DNA of 64,000 bases from Algisphaera sp039180025. GTDB lineage: Bacteria > Planctomycetota > Phycisphaerae > Phycisphaerales > Phycisphaeraceae. The stretch covers positions 57,057 to 121,056 of the forward strand of contig JBCDDZ010000003.1 of assembly GCA_039180025.1 (NCBI GenBank), given 5' to 3'. Positions 1 to 10,944 of this stretch are shown here, piece after piece. The translations under genes and the position numbers were made by a program. The notes under the pieces were generated by a model. It saw only the letters and a list, made by a program, of their open reading frames with translations. It was not told the DNA's origin and ran no database searches. The stretch's first letter is position 1; every line of letters starts with the position of its first letter.

Positions 1-3000
1 ATCGCCCGCCGCCGTGCGCGGGTCCTGAGCGAACTCGGCCAGACCGATGCCGCGATCGCGCAGTGGCGGGCCCTGCTCGAACGCGCCCCGGGCGACCGCG
101 AACTCCGCCGCGCCTTCGCCGACGTGCTCGCCGACGCCGGCCAGACCCAGCCCGCCATCGATCTGATCGAGGCCCTCTTGACCGACCGCCCCGGCGACGG
201 CGACCTCCGCCTCCGCCTCGCGTCGCTCTACCACCAGGCGGAGCGGCCCGAAGACGCGGTAGCGCAGGTCCGGGTCTTCGTCGAGCAGTCCGACGGCTCG
301 CTGTCGTCGGCGATCCGCGCGACCCGCACCCTGGAGCGTTTCGAATTGGACGGCCCCGCCGAGGCGATCCTGCGCGGGTACGTGGACAGCCACCCCGAAG
401 AGCCCGCGGCGCAGCAGGCCCTCGCCGAGCTGCTTTACCGGGTCGATCAGAAAGACCAGGCGATCGCGATCTGGCGTGACACCGCGCTCGAGACGCAAGA
501 CCGTGGCGAACTGCTGGGCGCGGCCCGGGCGTTGTCGTCGCGCGGAGAAGCCGAGACGGCCCAGGCGGTGCTGCTCGATCGCGTCGAAGATTTCGCGGAG
601 GACGCCGAAGTGCTCGGTGCGCTCGCCGAGGTTTCGCTCCGCGGCGGGGAGCCCGAGCCGGCGGTGGCGTGGCTGAGGCCCTGGCTCCGGTCCACGGCCG
701 GCGGCGAAGCGCTCGGCCGGGCCGTGGACACCGCCGCCCGCCTGGCGCGCTCGGCCAAACAGGACGACGCGCTGATCCGCGAACTCTCCGCCGCCGCGGA
801 AAGCGACACCCCGCCGACGGACGGCGAGGTCTGGCTGCTGGCCACGCTTTACGAAGCCCGCGGCGACAGCCCCGCCGCCGATGCCGTGCTGGCCCGTGGC
901 CTCGATCGGGATCCCGCTCCCGAAACCCTGATTTACGCCAAGGCAGGCCTCCTCGCGGACCGCGGGCAGTACGCTCTTGCCGCCGACGCGCTGCTGCCAC
1001 TGGTCGAACGGCCCGGCGGGATGCGCTCGGCGCTGGTCCGCGAACTTATCGACCTCTACGCCCGGGACTTCCGTCTCGAAGATGCGCTGGCCTGGATCGA
1101 ACGCTGGAAGCAGGCCTCGCCCGGGAGCATCTCGCCCTGGCTGCGGCAAGCGGCGTTGCTCTCGGCGGACGGGCAGAACGAGGTGGCACTCAAGGTGCTC
1201 GAGGACGCCGGTCGGCGCTTCCCCGACGACGTGTCGATCGCGTCGAAGCTCGCCGACACCTACGCCCAGGAGGGACGCGAGGCCGACGCGGTCCGGGTGG
1301 TGTGGAAGCTTTATGACGCCGCCGATTCGACCGCCGCGAAGCTGAGCTGGGTACGTAAGCTCGCGGAATTGACCCGTTTTTCCGACGGCAGCGACCGGCT
1401 GATCCGTCGCCTGGAACTCCGGCGGGATCAGGACCGGCGGAGCGTGGAACCCTACCTCGCGCTGGCCGAGCTCTACCGCGTGTTGGACCGCTACGAAGAA
1501 CGCCGGGCCGCGCTGATGGAGGCCGCCCGCGTACAGCCCGAAGACCTCGACCTGTTGTTGACGATCGCCCGGGTGGAGCAGCAGGCCGGCGAACTCGAAC
1601 AAGCGGTCGGCACCCTGCGGCGGGCCCTGCCGCTGGACTCGTCGGGCCGGATCCGCCGCCAGCTCGCGATCCTCAGTATCGAGCTGGGCCAGACCAGCGA
1701 GGCCGTGGACCTGTTTAACGATACCGCCCCGACGTCACAAGACGTCTCGGAGATGATCGATTTCGCCAACGCGCTGATGTCCCAGAACGAGTGGGAGATC
1801 GCCGCGGATTTCCTCGGGTCCCGTGTCACGGCCCACCCCGACGACTACCGCTTGGCTTACCTCCACGGCGTCGCGCTCCGCGAACTGTTCCAGACCCAGG
1901 CCGCGTCGGACGCCTTCATCGCGGTGGTGGACATCGATCGTGAACCGCCCGGGGTCCAGACCCCGGCGCAGAACCCATTCGCACAGTACACCACCATGTT
2001 TCAGCGGATGCTCCCCGCCGAATCATTAACGCTGCTCCGTCAGCAGTGGGCGAACTACCGCGCGACCAGCTACCGCACTCAGCAGCAGCACATCGGCTTC
2101 GCCGGGCGGGGCGGGGTGGGCGTGTTTATCCAGCCGCCGACTTCGTGGACCGATGCCCACGACCTGGCGATCGCGCACCTGCGGGGGATCGCTTATGAGT
2201 CCGACGACGCGGCCCGGCAACGGATCGTCGCGGGGCTGGAGCAGCGCGGGGTCCGGCTGGCGGCGGTGATGATCGATCTGCCGCCGGACGCTCACGGCGG
2301 AGTGATGTTCTCGGGCGAACTGCTCGAAACCCACCGCGACGAACCCGCCGTGCTCGCGCTGGGGGTGATGATGGGGGCGTTCCAAGAGACCCAGATCAGC
2401 CCCGAACTCTACACGCACGCCGCGACGCTATTCGAAGACGATTGGCCGGAGTTGACGCTGCTGACGCTGATGGGGCAGCTCGCGGAGGTCGGGGTCTCGG
2501 ACTCCGCGTTGGTCGCCGACATCTGGCCGCGTCTCGAGGCGCAGTTGGAACAGATTGAGGAGCCGGCCGAACTGATGATCCCCGCGCTCGCGGCCTACGC
2601 CGGACTAATGCCCGGCCAGGGTTCGCCGATCGATCTGACCGACGAGCAGCGGGGCGTGCTTTCGAACAAGCTCCGGTCGTGGTACCGCAAGCTGGATGCG
2701 CAGAGCCAGTATCGCCCTTGGTTGATGCAGTCGGTGGTGGCCTCGATCCTGCAAACCGAGGATTGGCCGGAGCTGGCCCGGTTCATCAACGACGAGACCG
2801 CCCGCCACCGGGCCCAAACCTCGGGCCGTGCGGTTTCCGGCCAAGCGGCACAGCTCCGTGCGATGCACCGCCGGGGTCAGGGCCCGATCCAGGAATTGAA
2901 TTTTCCCCCCATCGGGTTGGTTTCGATCCCCGCGGAGCTGGCCGGGCTGTGGGGCGCGGAAAACATGTTCGGGATGATGGAAACGCCGGTGGACCACACG

Positions 3001-6000
3001 GCCCTGCTGGCGGCGCTCCCCGAAGAAACGCCGCCGCTGGTCCGGGCGCTGATCGCCGGGGCCGCCGACGACGATGAAGCCTTGACCGCGGCGCTCGACC
3101 CGGTGCTCACCGGGCCGCAGTCCACGCTCGATGCCTGGCTGGTGCGGGCCGCGTGGGACGGCCAGCGGGGCGAACCTTCCCGTGCGATGAATGCGTTGGT
3201 CCGCGCTTCTTACCTCCCGATGAGTCGCGGGGATCGGACCCGCGTTGACGGCGCGACCGTCGCGTACGCCATAACGATCGGGGACGCGCTGTCCGACGAC
3301 GCCCGGTCCGCGGCGCAGCGTGCGGCGCTGCGGCTGCGTCAATCGGCGATCACCTTCGAAGAGCGTTCGGTGGTGATCGAGGCCTTGGCGGCTCTCGGGC
3401 TTGACGAAGAAGCCGAGCGCATGGAAGAACGGCTCGTGGCCGCGCCCTCGGGGTCGGCGTCGGGTGTTTTCAGCCGGGGCCGGGGCGGGGTCACCGGCCC
3501 GGGTACGGAACGGATCGGCGATCTGCTGGTCGAGGGCCGGCGAGGCGACGCGGTCAAGCTCGCGGCCCGGGCGGTCGCGGGGTTCGCGCAGCAGCTCGCG
3601 CAGGGTAATTCATGGGTGCTGCAGCAGCACGACGCCGAAGAACTGCTGGCCCTGCTCGAAACCCGGGGGCTGACCGAGGACGTGATCGCCGAAGCCGACC
3701 CGGGCGATACGGCCCGCGGGCAACGTCGCGTGATGTTCGGCCTGACCCTTGAGGTGCTCGGTGAGATCGATCGCGCGGCCCAGGTGTATCGGGCGACCCT
3801 GGACCAGCGGCCCGACCCCGGTGCCGCGATCCGGCTGTTCCAGCTCGAAGCCGAACGCGGCGAGGTCGAGGCCGCGGCCGACGCGTTGGCCGCGGTCCCC
3901 ACGCGGATGCTGACGCCGGTGGTCAATCAGTTGACGCAGCAGATCAGCCATCATCCGAACAACGGCCCACGTCGGCCGATCCGGTTTGCGCAGGCCACGG
4001 CCCTTTGGCTCGAAAAAATGGAAGACCCCGCGGCGGTGCCCGTTGCGTGGACGGCCCAGTTGTTCGAGACCCTCGCCACGTCGCAACACCACAACGGCGA
4101 AAGTCTGCCCCACCTCTACGACGCCGAGGCGGCGCCCAAGTTCTTCACGGCGCTCGCCTCCGGCGACCCCGCCGATGAAGAAGACCCCGCCCTCGGCTAC
4201 AACCTCGTGATTCAGCGTGAACGCTACGACGCCCACGACCGTTTGGCCCGGGCCCAGCTCCAGTCTCCCTCGACCGCTCCGGCCGCCGCGGCCCGTCTGA
4301 TGCTGACGGCTCAGTTGCGCGGCGAGCCGGTCACGCCGCAGATCGACGTGGTCGAAGCGGCGCTGCTGCTGCCGCCCAGCCGCCGCGGCGGGCCTCCGGC
4401 GATTCAGCAGTACTACCACCACGGCTATACCCCGCAGCTCCTGCCGCTGCGCTCGGCTTACGAACTCCTGGCCCGTCATGCGGCCGCGCAGGGTGAGCCG
4501 GCCCGGATCGAAGCGGCGGCGCAGACCCTGCGCGACCAGCGGCGTCGCGACCAAGCGGAGATGCTTGAGTCCTTGTACGCCCTCTACTCCGCCCCGGCCG
4601 AGTCGTTGGTCCCCGCGGCCGAGGCGTGGCTCACGTCTCTGCGTGGGCCGGCGCGGCAGTCTATTGATGATCCCCTGCGGCCGGTGGTCGACGCCTGGAC
4701 CGACGGCGGTCGTCCGGAGGCGGAACTCGGGCCGGTGATGGTGGCGGCGTACACGGATCCGCGTGCCAACTGGTTCCACCAACCGATGATTTCGATGATG
4801 GAGTACGCCCGGGGGATCGCGGCACGGGACGGCCGGGTCGCGGCCGCGGCGTTTTTAGAAGCGTTCGCGGCCGAGTACCTCGGCCCGGCCGAAGAGCGGG
4901 TCGCGCTGATCGAGAAGCATTTCCAGTCCAATAACTGGCGTGCGGGATCGATCAACGCGCGGATGCAGTTGTTCGTCAGCACCCTGCAGCAAGCGGCGGG
5001 AGCACCTGAACTCGGCTGGGCGGTCCTCGAACAGCTCGGCTATTTTGCGGCCTCGACGGCCGCGGCCGACCGGGTGAGCTTCGACGAACGGGTCGCCGAA
5101 GTCTTTGGCAATCTCTTCGAGCAGGCGTTCGATGGCCCGGACCCGGCGGCCGAGATTATCGCCGCGCTCGAGGGCTCGCCCCTGCTCCGCGACGGCGACG
5201 CGTTCGAGTCGTTCGCGTTCGACGGCGACCGCGAAGAGCGTTCGGGCTTGGGCCTGGTCCGCGGCCTGGGCGACCGCAACCACGCGGAAGGGTGGGACGC
5301 GGTCCGCGACGAGATTCTCGATTGGCTGGACGACCAGCCCGCCACACTGGGCACGGCCCTGACCGCTTCCGCCCTCCGTGACGATTCGTTGGCGGACACC
5401 CTCGCCGGGTTGATCCCGATGCAGGACACGCTCGCCGGGCTGGACCCGGACACCTTGGTGCAGGTCGTCGCCGCGATCCCGCCGCTGCGTGGGAACACCC
5501 AAGTCATGTCTCCAGACCTGCTCGCCCTCGCGGACCTGCTCGGCGGCGTGCGTGGCGATCAGCTCGCCGACCGCGCCCAGGAGTTTCTAGATATCCGGGC
5601 TATTCAGCCTCATAGCAACCAGGCTTGGGAGCTTGGCGAGTCCCTGCCGCCTCTGCTGCTGAATCTATATCGTGAAGACAAGCGTGAACTCGTTGTCGAG
5701 ATGCTCACGCACTGGGACGGCCTGATGGAGAAGCAGCGCCGCAGCCAGGGGTATTCGCACCACGAAACCGCGGAGACGCTGCTACGTGAGGTGGTCGATA
5801 CCGATTCCGGGGACTCGGAGAGCATCGAAGAACACCTGGTCCGCCTGCGTTTTTTCACGGAGACGGCCAGCGACAACGCGCTGAGCCTTCGGCTCGAATC
5901 CTGGACCCTCAGCGAGAGCCGCAGCCGGCTCGACGAACTGATGGACGACCTCGAGCCGTTAGCCGGCAGAGAGGACAGCCAGCCCCGGCGGTTCGCCACC

Positions 6001-8247
6001 GGGCTCAACTTCCTCGCGGATGACCTGGGTGACCGCCACGCCGGGCCGCTGGTCTATGGCCTGTACCGCGAGGCACGCGACCGGCACAACCACAAGAACT
6101 ACGCCGAGGGTTTTGCGCTCCTGACGAAGTATCGGCTAGACGGGCCCGCGGCCGACGCCGACGCGGAGGCGCTCGACGCCGGGGGGCTGTGGACCGCCGC
6201 CGAGGCGGCGCTGCGGTTGGCCCGCCTCGACGAGTCGAATCGCGGCGAGGAGCGTGAAGAAGACCGCGTGTTCGTGAGCCGGTACCTCGAAAGCCTCGCG
6301 GCCGACGACCGCCTGCCCGCCAGCGTTCGGCTGGGCCTGCTCCGCGAGGTGGTCGATGATCTGGGACGTCAGACGCCGCCCGCGGTCGCCACCGCCGGGG
6401 GGCGGCTGCTCATCGACACCTTCGAGCAGCAGCCCGAACGGGTCGATGTCCACGCGGTGGAGCACCTGGTCCTGGCCTTGTGGGCGGTTCCCGAGGCCCC
6501 GGGCCGGCCGACCGATACGGAGATCCTGGATTGCTACCTTGCGCGGATGTCTGCCCGCGGTTCCGCCCGCCGCGGTGGTGATTCGCCGCATGTGTCGCTG
6601 CCTTCGTCTTACCACATCGTCGGGGGAACCCAACAAAGCCTCGCCTCTCCCCGGGCCGGGTTGGCGGTGTTGGAGATGGCCCTGAAGCTCGACCCGCAGC
6701 AGAGCGCCGTGGAGAAGCTGATGCGGCTGGACGACCGCACGCTTTCCGCGGCCCCGGCGGCGTGGGCGCTGCTGGTAGAGCACGGCCGGGCGGACCTCGC
6801 CGCCGCGGCGATCCGCCGGCACTACGACGACGCGCAGCCGGCGCGTCTTTGGGGGATCTATTACACCCCCGAGCTTGCCGGGCGCACCCCCGAACTGCTC
6901 GCCGAACTCGATCGCGAGCAGGACGCCGGGCTCCGCTACTTCGCGCAGGCCGCCCTCGCGACCCTGGTCGACCCCGGCGACGACCCACACCGGCTCGGCT
7001 CGGCGGCGGGGGCCGACGCATCGGAAGACAGCGCCGAGGGGTCGGGCCGGTCCGCCCGTCTGGTCGCGTTGGCCGAGCGTTTCGATGAGATCCCGCTGGA
7101 CCGGACGGCGCTGCGTGAGGCGGTGCTGATCATGCTCTCCAGCGACGACCGGGCCGCGGCCCTGCTCGCCGTGCCCCTCGCCGAGGCGACCCGGTCGGTC
7201 ACCCTCGCCGACCTCGCGCCGGATAATTCGTCGGCCACGGAGAACAAAAAACAGCTGGTCTACGCCTCGCTCTTCGGCCCGCTGCTCGAGAGCGACCCGG
7301 CCCCGCTGCTCCATCAGATCCAGGCGCTCTTCGACACCGCCGACCAGGACCGTCAAAACCGCTGGCAGTACGACTCGCTGTACCGAGATATCCGCCGCTT
7401 CACCCGTACGCTGCTCCGGCCCCGGGGCAGTCTGGACCTCTCGCCGGACAACCTCGCTGCCCTCCGCGAAGTCTGGGGCCTGCTGCTGGATCCCCCGAAT
7501 GATCAGTTCCACCGCGGCCGGATCGACCAGGCCGATGTCGCGCGGATGCTCGCGCTCTATGGACTGGATCTGGAGTCCGATGTCACCGAGTTCGACGCCT
7601 GGTACCAAGGCCTGCCCGACCGCCTTCGGCCCGGCTACCCTCACTCAAATGTCCATCGCCGTGTACTCAAGGAGATCGCCAATCTCCCGGGGATGGACGA
7701 TGAGCGTCGCAAGGAAATGGTGGTCCGCGCCATCCTCGGCGGGATCAATACCAACAAAATCTCCGCCCTCGAGCACATGATCTACGGCGACAAGATCCTC
7801 ACGGCCGACGAACTCGCGGAATACGCCGACACCTTCAACGACATCCTGCTGCCCGACGGGAAGATCCGGTTCGCCTCCGCGCTCCAGCGGCAAGACCACC
7901 CCACCTCGGATCAGGCCTGGGACCGCGCCGAGTCCGCCGTCGCCGAGGCCGAGGGCGAGGGAGCCTACGAGCGGTATCGCGTGCTGCTGCTCGAACAACT
8001 GGGCCGTCACGATCGGCTCGACCGCGCCGCGGTCTACGAAAAAGACTGGACCCCGCGCAACGCCAAGATCGCGAAACGGCTCGCCGCCGTCCGGAAAAAG
8101 TATTTTTCCGCCCCCGCGGAACCGACCCCCGCCGCAGAACCCTCGCCCGCCGCCCCGCCCGCCGCAGAAAACGACGCCCCTTCGGAACCGGCGTTGGATG
8201 TGGCGTTTTCCTCTGGGCCCGGCAAGCAAGCCCCCGCGCTGCCCTGA
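1..8247 (+). CDS. Giant TPR-repeat protein, 5' end outside the window
   Basis: The reading frame is open from the first base, and its first ~40 codons already look like TPR helices, so the true start lies upstream and at least 2748 residues are present. The N-terminal third is a run of degenerate tetratricopeptide repeats (recurring A..LY...G....A blocks, with phrases such as LASLYHQAERPEDAV). The middle and end are helical, Asp/Glu- and Ala-rich, with no catalytic motif that I recognise. The last ~45 residues are a Pro/Ala/Glu linker-like tail. TPR proteins are scaffolds for protein-protein contacts; the partner is unknown. The next gene starts 47 bases downstream on the same strand and leads into a MoxR/DUF58/vWA set, so a role in that envelope-associated complex is inferred. 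I am sure of the CDS and of the TPR assignment for the N-terminal part, not of the function. Confidence 0.9.
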   Translation: MARRRARVLSELGQTDAAIAQWRALLERAPGDRELRRAFADVLADAGQTQPAIDLIEALLTDRPGDGDLRLRLASLYHQAERPEDAVAQVRVFVEQSDGSLSSAIRATRTLERFELDGPAEAILRGYVDSHPEEPAAQQALAELLYRVDQKDQAIAIWRDTALETQDRGELLGAARALSSRGEAETAQAVLLDRVEDFAEDAEVLGALAEVSLRGGEPEPAVAWLRPWLRSTAGGEALGRAVDTAARLARSAKQDDALIRELSAAAESDTPPTDGEVWLLATLYEARGDSPAADAVLARGLDRDPAPETLIYAKAGLLADRGQYALAADALLPLVERPGGMRSALVRELIDLYARDFRLEDALAWIERWKQASPGSISPWLRQAALLSADGQNEVALKVLEDAGRRFPDDVSIASKLADTYAQEGREADAVRVVWKLYDAADSTAAKLSWVRKLAELTRFSDGSDRLIRRLELRRDQDRRSVEPYLALAELYRVLDRYEERRAALMEAARVQPEDLDLLLTIARVEQQAGELEQAVGTLRRALPLDSSGRIRRQLAILSIELGQTSEAVDLFNDTAPTSQDVSEMIDFANALMSQNEWEIAADFLGSRVTAHPDDYRLAYLHGVALRELFQTQAASDAFIAVVDIDREPPGVQTPAQNPFAQYTTMFQRMLPAESLTLLRQQWANYRATSYRTQQQHIGFAGRGGVGVFIQPPTSWTDAHDLAIAHLRGIAYESDDAARQRIVAGLEQRGVRLAAVMIDLPPDAHGGVMFSGELLETHRDEPAVLALGVMMGAFQETQISPELYTHAATLFEDDWPELTLLTLMGQLAEVGVSDSALVADIWPRLEAQLEQIEEPAELMIPALAAYAGLMPGQGSPIDLTDEQRGVLSNKLRSWYRKLDAQSQYRPWLMQSVVASILQTEDWPELARFINDETARHRAQTSGRAVSGQAAQLRAMHRRGQGPIQELNFPPIGLVSIPAELAGLWGAENMFGMMETPVDHTALLAALPEETPPLVRALIAGAADDDEALTAALDPVLTGPQSTLDAWLVRAAWDGQRGEPSRAMNALVRASYLPMSRGDRTRVDGATVAYAITIGDALSDDARSAAQRAALRLRQSAITFEERSVVIEALAALGLDEEAERMEERLVAAPSGSASGVFSRGRGGVTGPGTERIGDLLVEGRRGDAVKLAARAVAGFAQQLAQGNSWVLQQHDAEELLALLETRGLTEDVIAEADPGDTARGQRRVMFGLTLEVLGEIDRAAQVYRATLDQRPDPGAAIRLFQLEAERGEVEAAADALAAVPTRMLTPVVNQLTQQISHHPNNGPRRPIRFAQATALWLEKMEDPAAVPVAWTAQLFETLATSQHHNGESLPHLYDAEAAPKFFTALASGDPADEEDPALGYNLVIQRERYDAHDRLARAQLQSPSTAPAAAARLMLTAQLRGEPVTPQIDVVEAALLLPPSRRGGPPAIQQYYHHGYTPQLLPLRSAYELLARHAAAQGEPARIEAAAQTLRDQRRRDQAEMLESLYALYSAPAESLVPAAEAWLTSLRGPARQSIDDPLRPVVDAWTDGGRPEAELGPVMVAAYTDPRANWFHQPMISMMEYARGIAARDGRVAAAAFLEAFAAEYLGPAEERVALIEKHFQSNNWRAGSINARMQLFVSTLQQAAGAPELGWAVLEQLGYFAASTAAADRVSFDERVAEVFGNLFEQAFDGPDPAAEIIAALEGSPLLRDGDAFESFAFDGDREERSGLGLVRGLGDRNHAEGWDAVRDEILDWLDDQPATLGTALTASALRDDSLADTLAGLIPMQDTLAGLDPDTLVQVVAAIPPLRGNTQVMSPDLLALADLLGGVRGDQLADRAQEFLDIRAIQPHSNQAWELGESLPPLLLNLYREDKRELVVEMLTHWDGLMEKQRRSQGYSHHETAETLLREVVDTDSGDSESIEEHLVRLRFFTETASDNALSLRLESWTLSESRSRLDELMDDLEPLAGREDSQPRRFATGLNFLADDLGDRHAGPLVYGLYREARDRHNHKNYAEGFALLTKYRLDGPAADADAEALDAGGLWTAAEAALRLARLDESNRGEEREEDRVFVSRYLESLAADDRLPASVRLGLLREVVDDLGRQTPPAVATAGGRLLIDTFEQQPERVDVHAVEHLVLALWAVPEAPGRPTDTEILDCYLARMSARGSARRGGDSPHVSLPSSYHIVGGTQQSLASPRAGLAVLEMALKLDPQQSAVEKLMRLDDRTLSAAPAAWALLVEHGRADLAAAAIRRHYDDAQPARLWGIYYTPELAGRTPELLAELDREQDAGLRYFAQAALATLVDPGDDPHRLGSAAGADASEDSAEGSGRSARLVALAERFDEIPLDRTALREAVLIMLSSDDRAAALLAVPLAEATRSVTLADLAPDNSSATENKKQLVYASLFGPLLESDPAPLLHQIQALFDTADQDRQNRWQYDSLYRDIRRFTRTLLRPRGSLDLSPDNLAALREVWGLLLDPPNDQFHRGRIDQADVARMLALYGLDLESDVTEFDAWYQGLPDRLRPGYPHSNVHRRVLKEIANLPGMDDERRKEMVVRAILGGINTNKISALEHMIYGDKILTADELAEYADTFNDILLPDGKIRFASALQRQDHPTSDQAWDRAESAVAEAEGEGAYERYRVLLLEQLGRHDRLDRAAVYEKDWTPRNAKIAKRLAAVRKKYFSAPAEPTPAAEPSPAAPPAAENDAPSEPALDVAFSSGPGKQAPALP

Positions 8248-8294
8248 CCGGCTACGCTTAATTCTCCTCCGTGTCCCGCTACCCAGGAATTGTG

Positions 8295-9905
8295 ATGACC
8301 CAGCCACCCCCTGCTGACGCCCGACCCATCGAATCTGCGGTCCACGCCGCCCGCCGCCAGATCAACCGCGGGGTGGCCTGCCGGGCGGCCTGCTGGTCCG
8401 CGCTCTTGGGCGGGGCCGGGGCGCTGGCCGTCGGTCTCGCGTACGTGTCGGTGGGCCACCGGGTGCCGCCGGTGGTCTATGGGGTCGCGGCGGTCGCGGC
8501 TCTGGTGATTTTTTTGGCCGGTTGGTTCCGCTACCGCGTCGGTCCGCATGAGGCGGCGGGCCGACTCGACGAACGCTTCGGCCTGGCCGACGGGTTGACC
8601 TCGGCCCGCACGTTCGATCGTGAGCAGAAGCGCGGCGGTTTCTACCACCTCCAGCAGGCGTGGGCCGAGTCCGCGGCTTCCCGGATCGACCCGCGGGCGC
8701 TGCGGAGCCGCTTGCCCCGGCCGCTCCTGACCGCGGCGTTGGCCCTGCCGCTGCTCGCCGGCCTGCTGGGCTTCCGCCCGCCGTCGCCCGCGGTGCTCGA
8801 GGCCCGTCAGCAGGCCGCCGCGACGCTCGAGTTGGGCGACTCCCTCAACCAAGGCATTCGTGAAGAAGTCCAGCGCCACCTCGACGAGGCCGAACTCGAC
8901 GAGCGCGAGCTGCTCGAGCCCGAGTCGCTCAAAGAAACCGCCGAGCGTCTGCGCACGTCGGAAGACCGCGCCGACCTGATGCGTCAGTACGCCGCGATGG
9001 AGCAGAAGCTCGCCGACCTGTCGCAGGCGCTGCAGCAGCAGCGGGCCGAGCGTTTCCTGAGCGACGCCGCGGACCGGCTGTCGGAGAACGCCTCGACCTC
9101 GGCCCTGGCCGAAGCGCTGCGGCAGAAGCGTTACGACGACGCGGCCGAGCTGCTGCGCAAGATGACCCCCGACCCCCAAGCCGACGCCGCGGCCCAGCAG
9201 CGTCGGCTGGATCCGTTGAAATCCGCTTCCGCGCAGCTCGCCCAGGCCGCCAAGCGGTTCAAGGCCGGGGCCGCGTCCTCGGGTTCGGCCGGTAAGTCCG
9301 GCGGGCTGGCGGACGACCTCGCTACCGTGTCCGAACAGCTCGACCAGGCGGCCCGCGACTACGACGAGAACCTTGAAAAGTCGCAGCAGGAAGCCAAGCA
9401 GCAGGGCCAGCCGAGCGACCGCACCGGTGAGCGGCTCCGCCGATCCCGGCAACAAACCCAGCAGGCCACCGATTCGCTCCGGAAGAAATTGAAGAAGATG
9501 AACGCTTCCCGCAAGGCACGCTCGCGTCTGACCCAGATGCGGCAGACCCTGTCGCAGTGCCAGGGCGCTTGCGCCGGCCAGAACCAAAACCCGTTCGCCA
9601 TGCCCGGCGGTAAGAAAGCGGGCTCGAGCACTTCCAACTCCACCTCGGCGTCCGCCGATCCCGACTACGGCCGGTTCGACGCGATCACCGGGCAGAAGAA
9701 TGCCGGGCCTTCGCAGACCGTGGTCGAAGACGCCGCGTCGGGCACCGGGACTTCCGGCCGCCGCGCGTCGGCCCCCGCGGCGCAGCACAGCCGTCAACTC
9801 GAGTCGTTTGTAGATCGCCCCGATGTCCCCGAGCCTTTGCGTGAGGGTGTGAAGACGTATTTTGAATCCCTCCACGAGGCCCCCGAGGAAACGCTGGCTC
9901 CATGA
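8295..9905 (+). CDS. Membrane protein with long coiled-coil domain, MoxR/vWA operon
   Basis: A 536-residue protein with two hydrophobic segments near the N terminus (about residues 26-48 and 55-77), a third at about 138-156, then a long Gln/Glu/Lys/Ala-rich region typical of coiled coils (about 165-440) and a polar tail. I do not recognise a named family. The ATG at 8295 is chosen over the in-frame GTG at 8271 because AGGA lies 6 bases before it. Its stop overlaps the start codon of the MoxR gene (ATGA at 9902-9905), so the two are translationally coupled. Proteins of this layout are common in planctomycete MoxR/DUF58/BatA-type clusters, and the membrane anchor plus coiled coil suggest a structural subunit or adaptor. 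That role is inference. Confidence 0.85.
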   Translation: MTQPPPADARPIESAVHAARRQINRGVACRAACWSALLGGAGALAVGLAYVSVGHRVPPVVYGVAAVAALVIFLAGWFRYRVGPHEAAGRLDERFGLADGLTSARTFDREQKRGGFYHLQQAWAESAASRIDPRALRSRLPRPLLTAALALPLLAGLLGFRPPSPAVLEARQQAAATLELGDSLNQGIREEVQRHLDEAELDERELLEPESLKETAERLRTSEDRADLMRQYAAMEQKLADLSQALQQQRAERFLSDAADRLSENASTSALAEALRQKRYDDAAELLRKMTPDPQADAAAQQRRLDPLKSASAQLAQAAKRFKAGAASSGSAGKSGGLADDLATVSEQLDQAARDYDENLEKSQQEAKQQGQPSDRTGERLRRSRQQTQQATDSLRKKLKKMNASRKARSRLTQMRQTLSQCQGACAGQNQNPFAMPGGKKAGSSTSNSTSASADPDYGRFDAITGQKNAGPSQTVVEDAASGTGTSGRRASAPAAQHSRQLESFVDRPDVPEPLREGVKTYFESLHEAPEETLAP

Positions 9906-10933
9906 CTTCAACCCCCGCTCCCGGCACTCCCCCCGTCGCGGCGTCGCCCTCCTCGGCCCCCGACGCCGAGGCCGACGCTCAGCATTTTGTCGATACGTTC
10001 CGCCGCACCGCCGACCAGGTCCGCCGCTTTATCGTGGGCCAGGGCGAGATCGTCGAGCACGTCCTGATCGCGCTGGCCGCGGGCGGGCACGTGCTGCTTG
10101 AGGGCGTGCCGGGGCTGGGCAAAACCGCCTTGGTGACGACCCTGGCCCGGGCGGTGCAGCTGGACTTCCGCCGCATCCAGTTCACGCCCGACCTGCTCCC
10201 GGCCGACATCGTCGGGTCGATGATCCTGGTCGAACGCGGCGGCGAGAAACGGTTCGAGTTCCAGAAAGGCCCGGTCTTTACCAACCTCCTGCTCGCCGAC
10301 GAGATCAACCGCGCGACCCCCAAGACCCAGTCGGCGCTGCTCGAAACGATGCAGGAGTGCAGCGTGACGGTCGCCGGCACGACGACGCATCTCGACCCTC
10401 CGTTCTTCGTTTTGGCGACGCAGAACCCGGTGGAATCCGATGGCACGTACCCGCTGCCCGAGGCTCAACTGGACCGGTTCTTTTTCAAGCTGCACGTGCC
10501 GCTGCCCAGCGAAGACGAGCTGTCGCTGATCCTGGACCGGACCGGCGGGACGGCTCCGCCGGTGATCGAGCCGGTGTCCGACGGCGCGGCGCTGATCCGG
10601 ATGAGCCACACATTGCGGGCGGTGCCGATCGAGGCGTCGGTCCAGCAGCACCTGATCCGCGTGGTCCGCCGGACCCACCCCGACGACGACTCGGCCCCGG
10701 ATTCGGTCAAGCGTTTTGTCCGCCATGGCGCGAGCCCGCGGGCGGCGCAGGCGATCCTCGCCGGGGCGCGGGCCAAGGCGTTGCTCGCCGGGCGGTTCCA
10801 CGTGGCCCGGGAAGACGTCGACGCGGTCGCCGCCCCCGCGATGCGTCACCGCATGATCCTGGGTTTTGAAGGCGAGGCCGAGGGGGTCAACCCCGATCAG
10901 CTCATCACCGACGTGATCCGCGGACTCGGCTGA
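9902..10933 (+). CDS. MoxR-family AAA+ ATPase
   Basis: A 343-residue cytoplasmic ATPase. Walker A is GVPGLGKT at residues 68-75 and Walker B is LLLADEINRA at about 129-138, followed by TPKTQSALLE. The ATQNP (sensor 1) and PLPEAQLDRF motifs typical of MoxR follow. An extension of about 25 Pro/Ser/Ala residues precedes the AAA+ core. MoxR proteins are thought to act as chaperones that load cofactors or activate partners containing vWA domains, and here the DUF58 and vWA partners are the next three genes. The start overlaps the preceding stop, and the DUF58 gene begins 11 bases after its stop. Length and motifs match the family well. Confidence 0.95.
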   Translation: MTSTPAPGTPPVAASPSSAPDAEADAQHFVDTFRRTADQVRRFIVGQGEIVEHVLIALAAGGHVLLEGVPGLGKTALVTTLARAVQLDFRRIQFTPDLLPADIVGSMILVERGGEKRFEFQKGPVFTNLLLADEINRATPKTQSALLETMQECSVTVAGTTTHLDPPFFVLATQNPVESDGTYPLPEAQLDRFFFKLHVPLPSEDELSLILDRTGGTAPPVIEPVSDGAALIRMSHTLRAVPIEASVQQHLIRVVRRTHPDDDSAPDSVKRFVRHGASPRAAQAILAGARAKALLAGRFHVAREDVDAVAAPAMRHRMILGFEGEAEGVNPDQLITDVIRGLG

Positions 10934-10944
10934 GCCCTTCTACG

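Noticed and set aside
3610..4782. Long open frame on the minus strand within the giant TPR gene
   Set aside because: It is a shadow of a high-GC gene in another frame: no ribosome-binding site, Arg/Gly/Gln-rich composition without domain motifs, and complete overlap with the TPR protein.
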